Program-made: the position numbers and the translations under genes
The notes under the pieces: generated by a model
The model's database searches: none
What the model was told of the DNA's origin: nothing
What the model saw: the letters and a program-made list of their open reading frames with translations, nothing else
Shown here: one piece after another, positions 39,828-51,582 of the stretch
How the letters are laid out: each line of letters begins with the position of its first letter
How positions within the stretch are numbered: position 1 is the stretch's first letter
Origin: Pyrrhoderma lamaoense
Taxonomy: Eukaryota; Basidiomycota; Agaricomycetes; Hymenochaetales; Hymenochaetaceae
Length of the DNA stretch: 64,000 nt
Direction of reading: 5' to 3'
Assembly: GCA_002794735.1 (NCBI GenBank)
Contig: NBAZ01000005.1
Coordinates: 1,523,145-1,587,144, forward strand

Positions 39828-40987
39828 TTACATGTCAACGGAAGAGACAATCTTCTCAAACTTTCCCTCTCCTTCTTCGTTGTGAGTCCAAACTTGTTGT
39901 CCAACTTCAAGCAACTTTAGATGTTCCTCGTTACCCGCACTATAAGGCACCGTGACAATATGACCTGACTCAGAAGTAATGTTTCTAAGAGCAAGTTCAG
40001 GCTCAGCGCGTCGAGTCGGCCCAGTTGCATCCGAATCTTCAAGGATGTTACGACGGCGCGGACAATTACCTGGAAAAGAGTTCACAATATGAATACCAAG
40101 GCTGTAGAAAAACTGGTGTTGCTTACCGTTCGGCGTGGTACGATAGCGGTAGTTTCCTGAGGATTCGTTAGGACATACCTTAACACCTCCTTTCCGTATA
40201 GCTTCTCCAAGGGGACCACGATGATCGTCCTTGAAACCTACCACTGTTTGTATACAAGAATATTATGCATTTACTCAAAAAGTAAGACTTTTGACAATTT
40301 CGTATTCGGAATGTTCGACTTACAACTAACAGGAAATATTGTGAGTCGAGTGTTCGTCATTCTCCTTAAGGATGAGTAGACTCACAATGCCTTTCCATTC
40401 TCATTTTTCAGCATACTTTTATAGAATGTCGAGATTGCTTGACCGTGTCCTATGCAGGCAAAGTTAGAGCTGCTAGATATACTTTGATGTATATGAGGCT
40501 TACTTCCGTTTTGGCTACCATCAGCGCATCTAGTCCCGCCCTGATTCGCGAGCGCGTCCTTTCCAGTGTACCCACTTGGAAAGCACTTGAAGGCAAATGA
40601 AACATCCAATAAACCCATAGGTATATATAGTTGTAGATAGTAACATACACCAAGGCCACCATCATATGTTGAGGCATATGGGTATTCATCGCACTGAAGA
40701 CCAGTTCCGGAACAATAATTATTAGATCCACATCCAATGGCAGTACGGCGTTTGTCTGCCACTCCGTCCTTCTGTATCGCATCATAATGAAGAGCCTTAG
40801 TGAACCCATGGCAAAACATCACATTACTATGATTATCACAGCTACGAGTTCAACTTTTAATCATAGTCAAGAGACGAACAGAGAATACTACTAACATGTC
40901 AGGGTAATTTGCGCAGACAAGAGGGAATGTTACAGCAGAGACAAGAGCAACTGTGAGGGAGATACAGACTAAGAAAGAGACTATCAT
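39828..40987 (-). CDS. Secreted NucA/NucB-type deoxyribonuclease, copy 2
   Basis: Paralogue of the gene at 15.2 kb, predicted 263 residues. Signal peptide MIVSFLVCISLTVALVSA, then HYDAIQKDGVADKRRTAIGC, CDEYPYASTYDGGLG, GTRCADGSQNG, GHGQAISTFY and a shared C-terminal extension (NITSESGHIVTVPY ... KIVSSVDM). Exons: 40987-40896, 40841-40649, 40585-40504, 40449-40386, 40325-40324, 40243-40127, 40069-39828. Exon lengths 92, 193, 64, 2 and 117 are identical to copy 1; exon 3 is 12 bases shorter. The 2-nt exon (TT on the coding strand) lies between ctgttag and gtaagt and again yields Phe-Leu. The C-terminal extension is the most diverged part. A TATAAG box 61-66 bp upstream (41048-41053) fits core-promoter spacing. 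Confidence 0.82.
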
Positions 40988-42553
40988 GTTTCTATCGAGA
41001 ATTAGAGCTCCAAGCTACTCGAGTTATTCAGAAGACTCAGCTAGTACTTATACCCTGATACGAGATTGAATATTCTTATGGAGCTCTCTATATTCCGGAA
41101 ATGTGCTTGTTAGCGGTTTTGCTATAAACTAGGCGAGCAGAGCATTAGGCTAGTTGATTGAATGTATTCTAGCTACATTCTTGATGGAGTTTTCAATTAG
41201 AGTAGTGATATGAGCCACAAGTGAAGAATTTCCAGCTTGAGAGACCTGCTAGCGATACACCAACGATATGTGGAGCTGTAAAGGTTACTAAATATCGAGG
41301 TTTCAAGCTTAAATTGGCTTCTATTACCGTGGTACCTCATATGAGACGTTTGAGCGTACAAATCTCTTCATCTGTTGCAAAATACCACGTGCAATACCAT
41401 CGGTAGTAAGTGCTGAAACTCACCTATATGTTTTATATATTATTGTAGTAAACAAATATCAATCGAGATCAATTGTACAAAAGTCATGAGCCAAGAATTC
41501 ACGGCTTAGTTCGAGGAACGAAGGAGTAGATGCCCTTATTATATGCTATTCTGATATAGATTGACTAATCTCCAATGGAACTGTAAGCTCTGTCAAAAAC
41601 TCAAGAATTGATCAAGCCTAGTCATTACGTGGCTAGGAGTTGGACGTCATCCAGATATTTATCGCTGTACAAGACTCATCGCGTACAACAGAGTCTAAGT
41701 GACATTTCTTAGGTCGAGTCATTTCTAGCTCAAGATGTGATCTACCGAAGCTCATACAAGTTTTGATCCGGATGCGTGTCGATGACAGAAGAACGAACTT
41801 AACCATAAAGTTGGTCTGTGGACATAGAAAAAAATTGCGCTCAGTGAGGCTTACGTGGGAATACCAGCCACATAAACTCGATTGACTCGCTCAGCTTCCT
41901 TCTTTGGATGCATCTCTAATAGCTATGTATCCGACTTGCTTAGTTATCCTGCATTATCGTAAAAAACGCTCAAATGCTTACATGTTAGTGTTGAAGAAAT
42001 CTTCTCAAGTTTTATTCACCGTCTCATTGTGTGGCTATATGTATTATTTTAACTACAAGTAACTCAATGTTCACCACTATCCGCACTGTATGGTACTGTG
42101 AGGAGTGTCCCGGCTCAGGGGCAATATTACAGAACAAAGTTCAAGCCAGAGCGCTGTTCATGCTCAAGTGTGTCAGAAGCTCATGGCTAGTAAGGAAACG
42201 GCGACAATCACTTGTTTCCAGAACTGTGAGTGTGAGCTGGAAACCTCTTCCCACATTGAGTTTTGACTATTCTAGCATCGGAATTACAACAACTTTACAG
42301 TCTAAGTCAAACTATAAGAATCTAATGATATAAACAAAATGTGGATGTTACAAAGTTAAATAGAAATGTCTGCCAGTTTTACATGAGCATATACACGTCG
42401 ATATACACATTAGTATATTCCCTCCTTGATGATTCCTTTACATATATAGATTAACGCTGCAAGCGACATCTGAGTTAAAAATGCGAATTGAATATATGAC
42501 AAGCACAAATTCCCCCAAAACATTTCTTATACGTAACGTGCGAGTGTATCAAC
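40988..42553. other. Gene-poor stretch
   Basis: About 1.6 kb with only short unrelated frames (for example 41221-41406 and 42031-42333, plus strand). I see no motif, splice structure or repeat that would support a gene. Its right part is the 3' flank of the next minus-strand gene. Confidence 0.35.
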
Positions 42554-43949
42554 TCATTCTACTCTTCGATTTATCGTTTTTGGGTACATTTTCTTGTAGA
42601 TAGTCAAATACTGACCAGCTGCTTCGTCTAGCAGCCGGCTTTGTGCTTCAAATTGAACTCCGCGAATCGGATGGTCAACTTCAATATTTCAGATTTAGAC
42701 GATTAATATGTCAGTGTTGAAGCTTCATGATACGGTGGAGGAGGAAAACATACTTTTTACAAGCCATTGAGATTCCGGTTCGCCGTGAGGCCCGTCCTCT
42801 ACTATAATGCTGCGATAGAAAATTCGGCACTTAGGAAAATGTGTCAGAGCTTATACAAGAAAATACAGGAGGTTAATCAGTATGTCATCCGGATCCTGGC
42901 GGTCGTAGGAAATTTACCTTCGTCAGTCCGTTTCCAAATAAACCCCCTGTTTTTTCGGAGTTAAGGTCAGGTTCCTCGTATTCAAGATGTAAGATCATAG
43001 CTTCAATAGCTTCGTTAAGTGTATTCGATACTTTTGTAAATCCATATTTCTCATGATCCACTAGAATAACAATACAATTACCGTATAATGTATCAGTCCT
43101 AGTTACCAATATAAGAGAGGGATAATAACTTGAACGTACCACGAACTTTCCATGGATAAAAGTCCTTTCCCTTCCCTTCTTTGAAGAATACTCTTGCTCC
43201 CTTGAAGCGCTTCTTATCAGCAATCGAGGCAAAGAGGATAGAAAAACGGGGGTCTAGTGAGTCTGGTTCTATAAAATCGAGGTAACTTTTCACTTTGCGT
43301 GCTGCATCTTTGAGCCATCGTGCCTGTTCCAGGCAGCCGCGAGTTTTATGTTCAACTAGGTAAGTTCAGATTATATTGAAGATGAGATCCAAGAAGGAGG
43401 GGTGAGAATGGAACTTAAGGGACATACACTTCACTTGCCAGTTTACTTGAACACCTGCCTCTCCTATGTGAATCTTACGAAAGTAGAGTTTCCCACCAGG
43501 ATATTGTTCCTGTACGACTATTTATAGAAGATTATGAAACCGATAAGGGAAGAAATGGAAGTGTATTTTAGCTCGGTTAGTCAAGGTCTATAGTGAAAGA
43601 AATCGGATTGCTAGAAAATGTGGAGCTTACCAGAAAGAGTCTGTCTCAGCAAATCAGCACCATCATGATGTAAATACTCAAGTCCATCCTCAGCAGGGAC
43701 CCATTTTGGTTCTCTGCTAAGAATGTCTACTTCTCTTGAATAAAGCAAGTTCTTGTGTTTCTTGATTGCAGCTTTTGCAAAAGTTTTAATACTGCTCGTG
43801 TTTGTACTAGCACTGTGGGAACCGCGACTGCTCTTTTCGGAAGTATGATGGTGATGATGGTGATGTTGATGGTTGATTGTGTGACCGTGATTACAAGTAT
43901 GATGTTGATGATCTACTATCTCACTTGATGCTGGGTCGGAGAACTTCAT
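42554..43949 (-). CDS. Uncharacterised protein with His-rich N-terminus and duplicated domain
   Basis: Multi-exon gene with no family that I recognise. Exon 1 (from ATG 43949) has a His-rich stretch including seven consecutive His, then a basic helix and REPKWVPAEDGLEYLHHD. Following exons read GGKLYFRKIHIGEAG, VEHKTRGCLEQARWLKDAARK, SLDPRFSILFASIADKKRF, YGNCIVILVDHEKYGFTKVS, and finally CRIFYRSIIVEDGPHGEPES, QWLVKIDHPIRG and QSRLLDEAAGQYLTIYKKM, ending TGA 42554. The R-I-F/L-Y-F-R and H-x-x-R-G...A-R/S-x-L-K/L-D-x-A-A blocks occur twice, so the protein seems to be a tandem repeat of one domain. One junction near 43100-43140 does not splice cleanly in frame. There is no signal peptide or membrane segment. 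Confidence 0.5.
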
Positions 43950-44504
43950 GACTCCCTAAGTTCTTTCCTTGATGCTTTTTCTCCTGATATGAGAAGGAGG
44001 GTGTAAACCTAATGCGTGGGTACTGGCCTTCCTTTGTTTTTCTCAGGGATGCCTGAAGCTTTGTGGATATCTCTCGTTCCTGATTAAAGCTTCCTTTGTG
44101 CCACAAGGGCAATTACTTGTATATCATGTTATATGGAAGGAGGGTGGGGAAGTAACTTACTAGTTCATTGCCAAGGAGTGAAGCATACGCAAAGTTATTT
44201 TCGCCACAAAGGCAACATACATTCGAGAGGGCGACTATGCGTTGTGAGAAATAAAGGGTAATTTTGTTTCTTCCCTTCCTTCCCTCTTTCTTACTTAATT
44301 CGATTATTCAGACATCAATCTGATATGCAAAGTGACCTTCAAAGAATGATCGAAATCATAGTCTTTCTTGGTCCTACCACCTGAACAGTATTGATTGGCC
44401 TAGTCGAGTACATGCATGCGAATACTTATTTACTTTTGTTACTTACATAGTGCAAATGCATAAACCTGCAACCTCATCTACTTCAAATTGTACTTGTCGT
44501 TACT
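43950..44504. other. Gap between two minus-strand genes
   Basis: 555 bp holding the upstream region of the His-rich gene and the 3' flank of the next gene. A 63-codon frame at 43921-44112 looks spurious. Confidence 0.35.
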
Positions 44505-45407
44505 TTAGTTCAAAAGCCGTCTTAAGACACCGGGACCCCTCTTTGAGCGCTTCATTTTAGCTTCATGCCTCTCCTCAACTTTCTTTAAAGCAGCATTGTG
44601 GAACGCCTGGGCATAGAATCTAACACCCTTTGACCCACTGTATATTTTCGTCCGAGAGTCCTCAGTATTATTTCTCCGAAAACGAAAGATATCTTCTTCT
44701 GAGTCATTGACAGTAGGATCCGTAGGACTGAATGAGACAAGAATCTCAGTTTCCTTAAAAATCGCGTTTGGTTCAATGGAATCATGATATTGATCTTGCT
44801 TTTTTCTTTGTTTACGCCGTTCTCCATTTCCAAAGCAGGTATAGCGACGTAAGTTTTGGAGCCCAACTCTATTCTTGCTTTCTCCCCTGCTTTTTGCTCC
44901 TGATGGGGGTGACTTGGTTTTCTGTCTAGTAACATCGGGCCTAGGCTCATCTCGACTCTGGTTACGGTGATGATCGTCAATATTTATTGCAAACTTGTCA
45001 TCTCCCAACATTACAAAGTCTGACCCCGTATATTTCGTGTCACGGTCGAGATAATGATAAACACGATGGCGCTGATATATTTCCCCTAATTCTTTTTCTT
45101 TCTCTAAATAGTTGATACTGCCGTTCATTCGGCTTGGACTTTGCATACGGTGCGCATGATGCGCTCTATACATGTGTTGATTGCGCCTCATCATATTGGC
45201 TTCTGATATATGCGGCTGCCGAGTACATGACGTGCATGTACATGCCAAGTAGGAATAATCGGTGTCTTCTATTGGTGAACTAGCTTCACCCTGGTATTGA
45301 TCCCTGTACTGATCCTGGTACTGTGCTTGAGGGGGGCATATAGACGAAGGTGCGGCTTTGCGTAGTTTTCCATTTGATGGGAGAAGGGCATTTTTTGCCC
45401 TTCGCAT
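44505..45407 (-). CDS. Uncharacterised basic protein, 300 residues
   Basis: Single long frame from ATG 45407 to a stop at 44505. The product is hydrophilic and very basic, with Tyr/Gln repeats near the N-terminus (QAQYQDQYRDQYQGE), a CTCTSCTR motif that could bind metal or be lipid-modified, and Lys/Arg-rich C-terminal helices (AALKKVEERHEAKMKRSKRG). The block KIYSGSKGVRFYAQAFHNAA near the end looks like a conserved short domain but I cannot name it. No membrane segment or signal peptide. Length and composition bias against chance; an unspliced nuclear or cytoskeletal protein is possible. Confidence 0.55.
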   Translation of the reverse strand: MRRAKNALLPSNGKLRKAAPSSICPPQAQYQDQYRDQYQGEASSPIEDTDYSYLACTCTSCTRQPHISEANMMRRNQHMYRAHHAHRMQSPSRMNGSINYLEKEKELGEIYQRHRVYHYLDRDTKYTGSDFVMLGDDKFAINIDDHHRNQSRDEPRPDVTRQKTKSPPSGAKSRGESKNRVGLQNLRRYTCFGNGERRKQRKKQDQYHDSIEPNAIFKETEILVSFSPTDPTVNDSEEDIFRFRRNNTEDSRTKIYSGSKGVRFYAQAFHNAALKKVEERHEAKMKRSKRGPGVLRRLLN

Positions 45408-46218
45408 GAAATAAATTGGTGTTTATTGATAAATATATATATTGAAGTGTATGAATATACACCGTCTTCAGCGCTGTTCTACAAAAAGAGGATCGAGGGA
45501 AGGTCGTGTATGTGCTGTGCTACCGAGATCGGGCGAGACGTGAGCCTTGTAATTCTCCATGGTAGTCAGGTATAATATATGGATAACTTTGCAGAAAAAT
45601 TTCAATGAAATGATTTTCTTACTGTCAAACCTGCAATATTGGCTCGATTATGGATTTAGCCGCGGCGGCCACTTACTGGCCATTGCATTAAAGAAAAGGC
45701 ATGGGCTAGGGCTAGAAGAAGAATAGAGATATATATTGCTAAGCATATGCTTAAAGCTGCTGATAAAGATCAGCTCTGGTAGGGAGTTGAGTATAATGTA
45801 ATATGATGTGATGTCTAGCATTCCATCGGCTCGGGATCTCCAAGAAGGTGCAAAAAAGGGTTGAAGTTAGGTGAAGCACTGAGTAGAGCAGAGGCTCGCA
45901 TGAATATGAAAGTGAAAAGAAGGTGGCACCAGGCAAGAGAAAGTCTAAATGGGAGTAGGAAAGGGAAAAATGAATAAGAATAAGAATAAAGGGGACGGTG
46001 TATGAGTTAAATGTTTATGTATATATAATATATATGTATATGTATACTAATATATGTAGATAAAAGAGATGAGATATACAATAGTGAAGTACGCAAAAAC
46101 CCTTTAGTAGATTAACGGGAAATAAGAGGAAGAGGGGAAAAGAACATTTTTTTCTACATAAAAATATTAAGAGGAGATGATTGTGTATCAAGTATACCAA
46201 CCCAATCGAGTGAGAGTG
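45408..46218. other. Intergenic region with AT microsatellites
   Basis: 810 bp upstream of the basic-protein gene and downstream of the lyase gene. Contains TATATG/TATATA simple repeats (about 46016-46050) and a GAATAA-type repeat (about 45970-45990). No gene seen. Confidence 0.4.
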
Positions 46219-47276
46219 TCATTCGTCCACTCTGGGGACGATGACACCTAATGCAGTACCTTCCCAGCCATTTGAAAGGAGAACCCATTCTCCCACTTTT
46301 ATATCCTCCTTTCTAATCGGACGATCTGACTCTTCTACGATACCGTGTTCAAGAAGGTATCTTTGTACGGTCCCTGGGAGACCTGTCAGGCCATTTGATT
46401 TACTCTCCTGAAGGGGAGGACAGACCCAACCCCATTCGTCGTGGTCTCCTGACCTTTTCTTTCTCTTCCTCGGTCTCCAAAAGGCGACGTTTCTTACGCT
46501 GCCCTCGATGACATGACCGAGTTCATTCCAGAGAAGAACCTCACGAAACTGCTCTTTTTCATTCTTTTGAAGAGGCTGACCTCTTGGACGTATACCAGCA
46601 CGGGCACGAGCGGCATCGTAGTGAGGTCTGTAAGTTGTCTTGCAGTTTGTGAAGAGTGATGGAGAGAAAGCGGATGAAGATGAATTGGAAGAAGCGGGAG
46701 ATGTAAAGCAGAGTGGCAAAGAAGAAGGAGAGGACTGAATGAGAGGGAGGGAATCAATTATGACATGAAATATTGGCTGAGGGGGGAGTTTGCAAGAAGA
46801 GAGGTGATTGAGATTAGATTGAGGAGAATGAGGGGTGAAATAGGCAGCGGCGAGCGGATGCTGGGAAAGGGGCCGAGTCGGATGGGTCTCTATGCGCAAA
46901 GCGCCGTTTTTGGAGAGAAGGACTCTGATCTTTGGGACGGTGTGAGTGATGAGAAAAGGGAGAGAGAGGTTGTGTATGGAATGGGACGTACACCAAGGCC
47001 CTTGTCCTTGTCTTTGATCATCGATTTCATCACTGCCGCGTCACACTGTTCTCTGAGGCCACGCTCACCGACGTCATCCTGAAGAGACTTTCCAGCTCTG
47101 TCCCAGGCAAAAGAGCTAGTGGCGGAGAGCAAGCGCTGATAATTAAATTTGAACAATAGATATGGCGTCTCTAGCCCGTTTGATTCTGTGTTCCACGACT
47201 CTGTCAGTAGTTTAGGGTCATACCGAAAACAGGTGACAAGGTCGAATTCGAAACGGTCTGCGGAAGACGGACACAT
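46219..47276 (-). CDS. ABZ2: Aminodeoxychorismate lyase-like PLP enzyme (class IV aminotransferase fold)
   Basis: Likely converts 4-amino-4-deoxychorismate to p-aminobenzoate and pyruvate in folate synthesis. Two exons, 47276-46992 and 46929-46219, separated by a 62-bp phase-0 intron, give 331 residues. The N-terminal block FDLVTCFRYDPKLLTESWNT is characteristic of the fungal family. The second exon has IRVLLSKNGALRIE, the probable PLP-lysine segment KTTYRPHYDAARARAG, the LLWNELGHVIEGSVRNVAFW core, and GLPGTVQRYLLEHGIVEE, all in the expected order of class IV enzymes. A basic insertion (RPRKRKKRSGDHDE) is unusual. The gene diverges from an IML2-like gene 340 bp away. The family is clear; the exact reaction is inferred. 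Confidence 0.75.
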
Positions 47277-47618
47277 GGAGAGCGGGAGAGAGGGAGAGAG
47301 GAAGAGGGAGTTAAAGAAAGGAGAGAGAGAGAGAGAGGAGGAGCCTCAGGAGGGACGAGAAGAAGAAATTGATGGAGAGAAAGGAAATGACCGACGACGG
47401 GGGACGTGAATGTATGCACAACTCATCAGCAGCCATCATCGCCCATCGAGTGATAAAGGGGATGACTAAGCGAGCGAGCGTTACAAAGTAGCTCAGAACC
47501 GGAATTAGATTCTAATTTAGTCTCGATTTTTCATTTTTCACTTTTTCCACTTCCTTTGCTCTCAAAATCAATATTGGATGTCATAAATCACTTGCTCTAG
47601 ACTCCCGCCCCCATCATC
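47277..47618. promoter_or_regulatory. Bidirectional promoter region
   Basis: 342 bp between the divergent lyase and IML2-like starts. A purine-rich tract (GAGAGGGAGAGAGG, 47280-47375) dominates the lyase side, and a pyrimidine-rich tract (47520-47565) precedes the IML2-like ATG. No TATA box is obvious. Confidence 0.4.
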
Positions 47619-50568
47619 ATGCAATTCTCGGATGAACGTTTTCCTCTCGGTCCCGCTCTCAGTGCTCTCTCTCCCGATCAACTCTCCTCTCTCCTCTCCT
47701 CAACTCAATGTTCAATCCAAGATGCCTCCATTCTCTCAGATCTCCCCCTTATCAAACATGCAGAATCTTTATTCCTAAACTCTCGCATGCTTGAATCCGA
47801 GCTCTTTTGCAGAAACCTGGATCCTTCCTCGGACAGACTCTATCTTGCTGCCGGTTACTCTCTCATTCAATGTCTCAAAGCTTACATGTCCCATGAAGAT
47901 AGCGTACGTACTCTCTCCCTCTCTTCGATCCTTCAATATTCTTTCTTACTACCCACCTTCTTCATCTAGGACCTCCATGAAGCTCTCATTCAAGTAAAAC
48001 GTGGAAATGAACTTGCTAACAAATACCGTGCTCCTCCCGCCCCCTTTCTCTCTCGAATATCCGGTTTCGTAGGCACTGTCTGGTCATCCTCACTTGCTCT
48101 CTCCTCCTCCTCCGCCTCCTCCTCCTCTTCTTCTTCTTCCGCTTCTGGCTGGGGTACCAACTCCTCACAACCCCCTTATCCGCGAATGCGGCTGAAGTAG
48201 ACAGAATACGTAACATGTCCGTTCTTCAACGGCACGCTGAACTACTGTATGCTGAGACTCTCGTCGCAAAGGTTATTTCTTTCTCGCCTTCTCTTATAAC
48301 TCTCACATCTTTTCATAGGCCTTGCTCGGTGTCATCCTCTCTGGAAACTGGTTATCTTTCCTCTCCGAAGCGTATGTCCCCCCTTTTTGTGTATCTTCCC
48401 CCCCTCATGCTCGTTCTATGCTCTTAGCTTCAATCTCCGTACCTCTTTGAACATTTATATCGCTCTCTCTGCGTATCTCTCATCTGCTGACACGAACAAG
48501 GTAGACCCGACAATAGATGCCGACTTTCGATCAGGCGTATATCTTGGGATCGGTGCTTGCCAGCTCATACTATCCCTCATGCCACAACGTTTACTTGCTG
48601 TCGCTTCTATCTTTGGCTACTCCGGAGACAGGGAATCCGGCTTGACTCAGCTGATGAAAGCCGGGGGGTGGACCAGTAACAATCCTGAACCGGCGGTGGG
48701 AATAACCCAAGAAGGCATGCGTCGTCCCTTGGCCGACATTGGTCTCCTTTGCTTTCATCTCATTCTCTCCCAAGTCACGTATCGCGGTGTTGATCTAGAT
48801 CTTGCACAGCGTATACTAAATTGGAACCTCGCCAGGTTTCCGGATGGTATTTTTTACTTGTTTGCTCAGGGAAGGCTCGCCCTCCTTCGTTCACAGCCGG
48901 AGCAGACAATTCTCGCACATGCTCGCGCCACTTCGATCTTTGCTCCTTCGAGTGCTGAGCCTACACTGACGTCGACTCATCCAACTCTTCCGACCTTTGC
49001 TGACAGCAATGTGCCAACACCAGAACAGTCGACACAGACTTACAAATCGTTACACTTCATCTCACATTGGGATCTCTCCCTCGCTCATCTTTCTCTCTGG
49101 GACATCCCTTCTGCCTTACGTCAATTTCATGCACTAGTGGATGAAGGTGCGACCTGGAGTAGGGCATGTTATGCCTATGGTGTCTCTTCATGTCTACTTC
49201 AACTATCTTCATCTTCTTCAAGTTCTGTCAGTGAAGGTGAGAAAGAAAGGATAGAGGAAGAAGCCAGGAATTTATTAGAGAGTATACCGGGTTTGGTGCA
49301 TAAAATTGCTGGCAAGTCAATCCCAATTGAGGTATGTCTGTCGTTTCAATTCTTATTCCGACTGCTCTGACGTGGCTACAGAAATTTATTGCTCGTAAAG
49401 CACGCAAGTTCTTCCTTCAGGCTCCTCCAGCAACAGTTGGCAGCACTGGAAAGAGACGAGGAAGGCTCCTTCTCCCTGCTCTCGAGCTCGCTTATGTCCT
49501 TCAATGCATTGAACATGCACCCCAAGAAGTGCTTCTTAACCGGATGGTACCTGAGGCCATGAGAGGTGTTAAGGAGGTCGAAATACGATCTCGGTCGTTC
49601 ATTACAAATGCAAGTTCAGTGGAGAAAGTGGACGAGGAGTTAAAAAGGAAGTGTTATTGGGATGATTATTGTCTTGCACAGTTCCTGTTAGGGGTCTGTT
49701 GGAGATTCATTGCTCATCCAGCCGTGGTTGCTGCCGTATGTCCTTCCTCCTTCCAGAGAGCATAAACATTTTTTTGATAGATCTTCATCGGAACTTATAG
49801 GTCGACGAATCTGCAATAAGGACGGAAGATTCTGAACGTTATGCTTTAGATGCACTAGAGAAAGTGGTAGAGCATGGCCCAAAGATTGAGTTGGACCATT
49901 ATATCTTGTATTGCGCTCGTAAGTAGCCAGTTCCTTTCGGCTTTCTATCGGTATCTCATAAGACTTATTCGTATATATTGTACTTGCAATATAGACTACG
50001 AACTCGGCCGACTCAAGTTACGAATGAACAATCTCAAAGGTGCGCGTGCACACTTTGAGCTCGTTCTCTCTGGTACGTCTTGTCCTCCCTTTCCTATTTT
50101 TTCATTATACCTTGCAGTCCTATCAACATGATATATAGGTACTACCCTAGAATCATCTTCCCTAGTATGGCGGCAAGTCAAAGTACAGGAGCAGCTCGTA
50201 AGGTAAGAGATAAACTCAGTTCATTTAAGTCATCCGCCCCCAGTTCGGAGAAAGAGCAGCTCGTTGAACGTTTAAGGTCTGAACCATTTAATGATGATTA
50301 TACTAACAATCCTGTTAACGCCAACCGTACTGACCACACAAAACCTATCGAAATTTGCCGTTTGAAGGGAAAATACAGTATGCAAGTGAGTAGTATACTT
50401 ATTTTTTTCTTTGGTTTCTTCCTCTCTTTTATTCATTATATAGTTGATCGACTGCCTTTTTATATACCGTATCTAACTAATCATTTACTATTGGGTATAC
50501 AGAGTGCGGTTATGATGCGTACAGCCGCTGCTTTAGAAGAACTTGAACTTTTAGAACAGAAAAAATAA
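47619..50568 (+). CDS. IML2: IML2/TTC39-family TPR protein, copy 2
   Basis: Begins ATG 47619 (MQFSDERFPLGPALSALSPD). Blocks in order: DRLYLAAGYSLIQCLKAYMS; DLHEALIQVKRGNELANKYR; a poly-Ser tract; RHAELLYAETLVAK; FNLRTSLNIYIALSAYLSSA; DFRSGVYLGIGACQLILSLM; GYSGDRESGLTQLMKAGGWT; ARFPDGIFYLFAQGRLALL; KFIARKARKFFLQ; CYWDDYCLAQFLLGVC; KIELDHYILYCAR; DYELGRLKLRMNNLKGARAH; a final exon LEELELLEQKK. This matches copy 1 throughout and is the better preserved. Two places are unclear: near 48180-48200 (a missing base, or a 44-bp intron) and near 50145-50200, where the frame changes. In yeast, Iml2 helps clear inclusion bodies via lipid droplets; function here is inferred from family. Confidence 0.78.
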
Positions 50569-51267
50569 ATATAATATTTTGGCAGAAACTTAGTGATAGT
50601 AATATAATGTGATTATTTATATTTGTGTATTGTATTACTCAACATTGATAATTTGATTTTTAATTTTTAATATATTTTCAGTTTTTACCTATTTTTATTC
50701 AAATATTCTTTAATCAATTTTCTTATTTATAACTCAGTCTTATTGAAAAATATTTATTTATTGTCGATTTTTTTTATTTTTTCACATTTTTCAACATTTT
50801 TTAATATTTAACAATATTTTATATTATTTTTTTCATGTTTATAATTATACTGTTATATTACACATCTTATATTGTATATAAGTAACACTTTTGTCAATAG
50901 TTAGCTTCTTACCTCAAACTTGTCTTCTCTAGGCTGTACCTTATTACTCATTATAATTTGCTTAAAAGAGGCAATCTGATCTTTGTTGAAAAAAATTTAT
51001 TAGTGATTACTTTAGCTTAAAACATCCTTATAAAAAAGAAAATAAGATTTGGTTCAGGGGCCCCCAGAAGTAGGGAGAGACATTATTAATTAGAGGACTT
51101 GAATATAGGGTTGAGGATACTTCCAAAAAGAAGTTCTAACAGAGGGCATTCCATACTAGTTTGTTGTTCCCCAAACTCTTGGTGTTACTTCTTTAGCACT
51201 AAGCAATAGTCTGGTGTTACTGTTACTCTTATCACAGATTATCAAGTTAGGTCTCACTCAATTGGTT
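50569..51267. other. AT-rich boundary between genes and repeat zone
   Basis: Very AT-rich, with T-runs and no coding frame. It marks the change from host genes to transposon remnants. Confidence 0.4.
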
Positions 51268-51582
51268 TGTCATGAACAGAAACGAACTTGTAGTTATTTC
51301 TTTCATTTTTCTTATTATTTCTCTTCTATTACGTAAATGATTACTAAGAGAGTTACCAGTTGTCATGTGATGGGCTTAATCACTGAGAGTCAGGTGATTG
51401 AGTGCTATATAGTTATTACCTCATATTTTTCCCAGGATTATTAGATATATAAGACCGCTTAGTAGCTCATGTATAACTTAGCTTTGTTCTTGTCTTATTC
51501 TAGTACTTCAATACACTTGTTCCCCACTTTGTGTTGCTCACACTTAGTATTTATCAAATAAAGGCTCTGCTGGTCGCTGACA
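51268..51582 (+). mobile_element. Solo LTR of a Ty3/gypsy-like retrotransposon (315 bp)
   Basis: Starts TGTCATGAAC and ends GGTCGCTGACA, the expected TG...CA ends with a 5-bp inverted repeat TGTCA/TGACA. It is flanked by the perfect 5-bp duplication TGGTT (51263-51267 and 51583-51587). The same sequence recurs at 52529-52842 with about 90% identity. Presence of the duplication without internal sequence indicates a solo LTR left by recombination. Confidence 0.88.

Noticed and set aside
48016..48216. Arg-rich minus-strand frame
   Set aside because: It is the complement of the poly-Ser (TCC/TCT) tract of the IML2-like gene, so its composition is an artefact.
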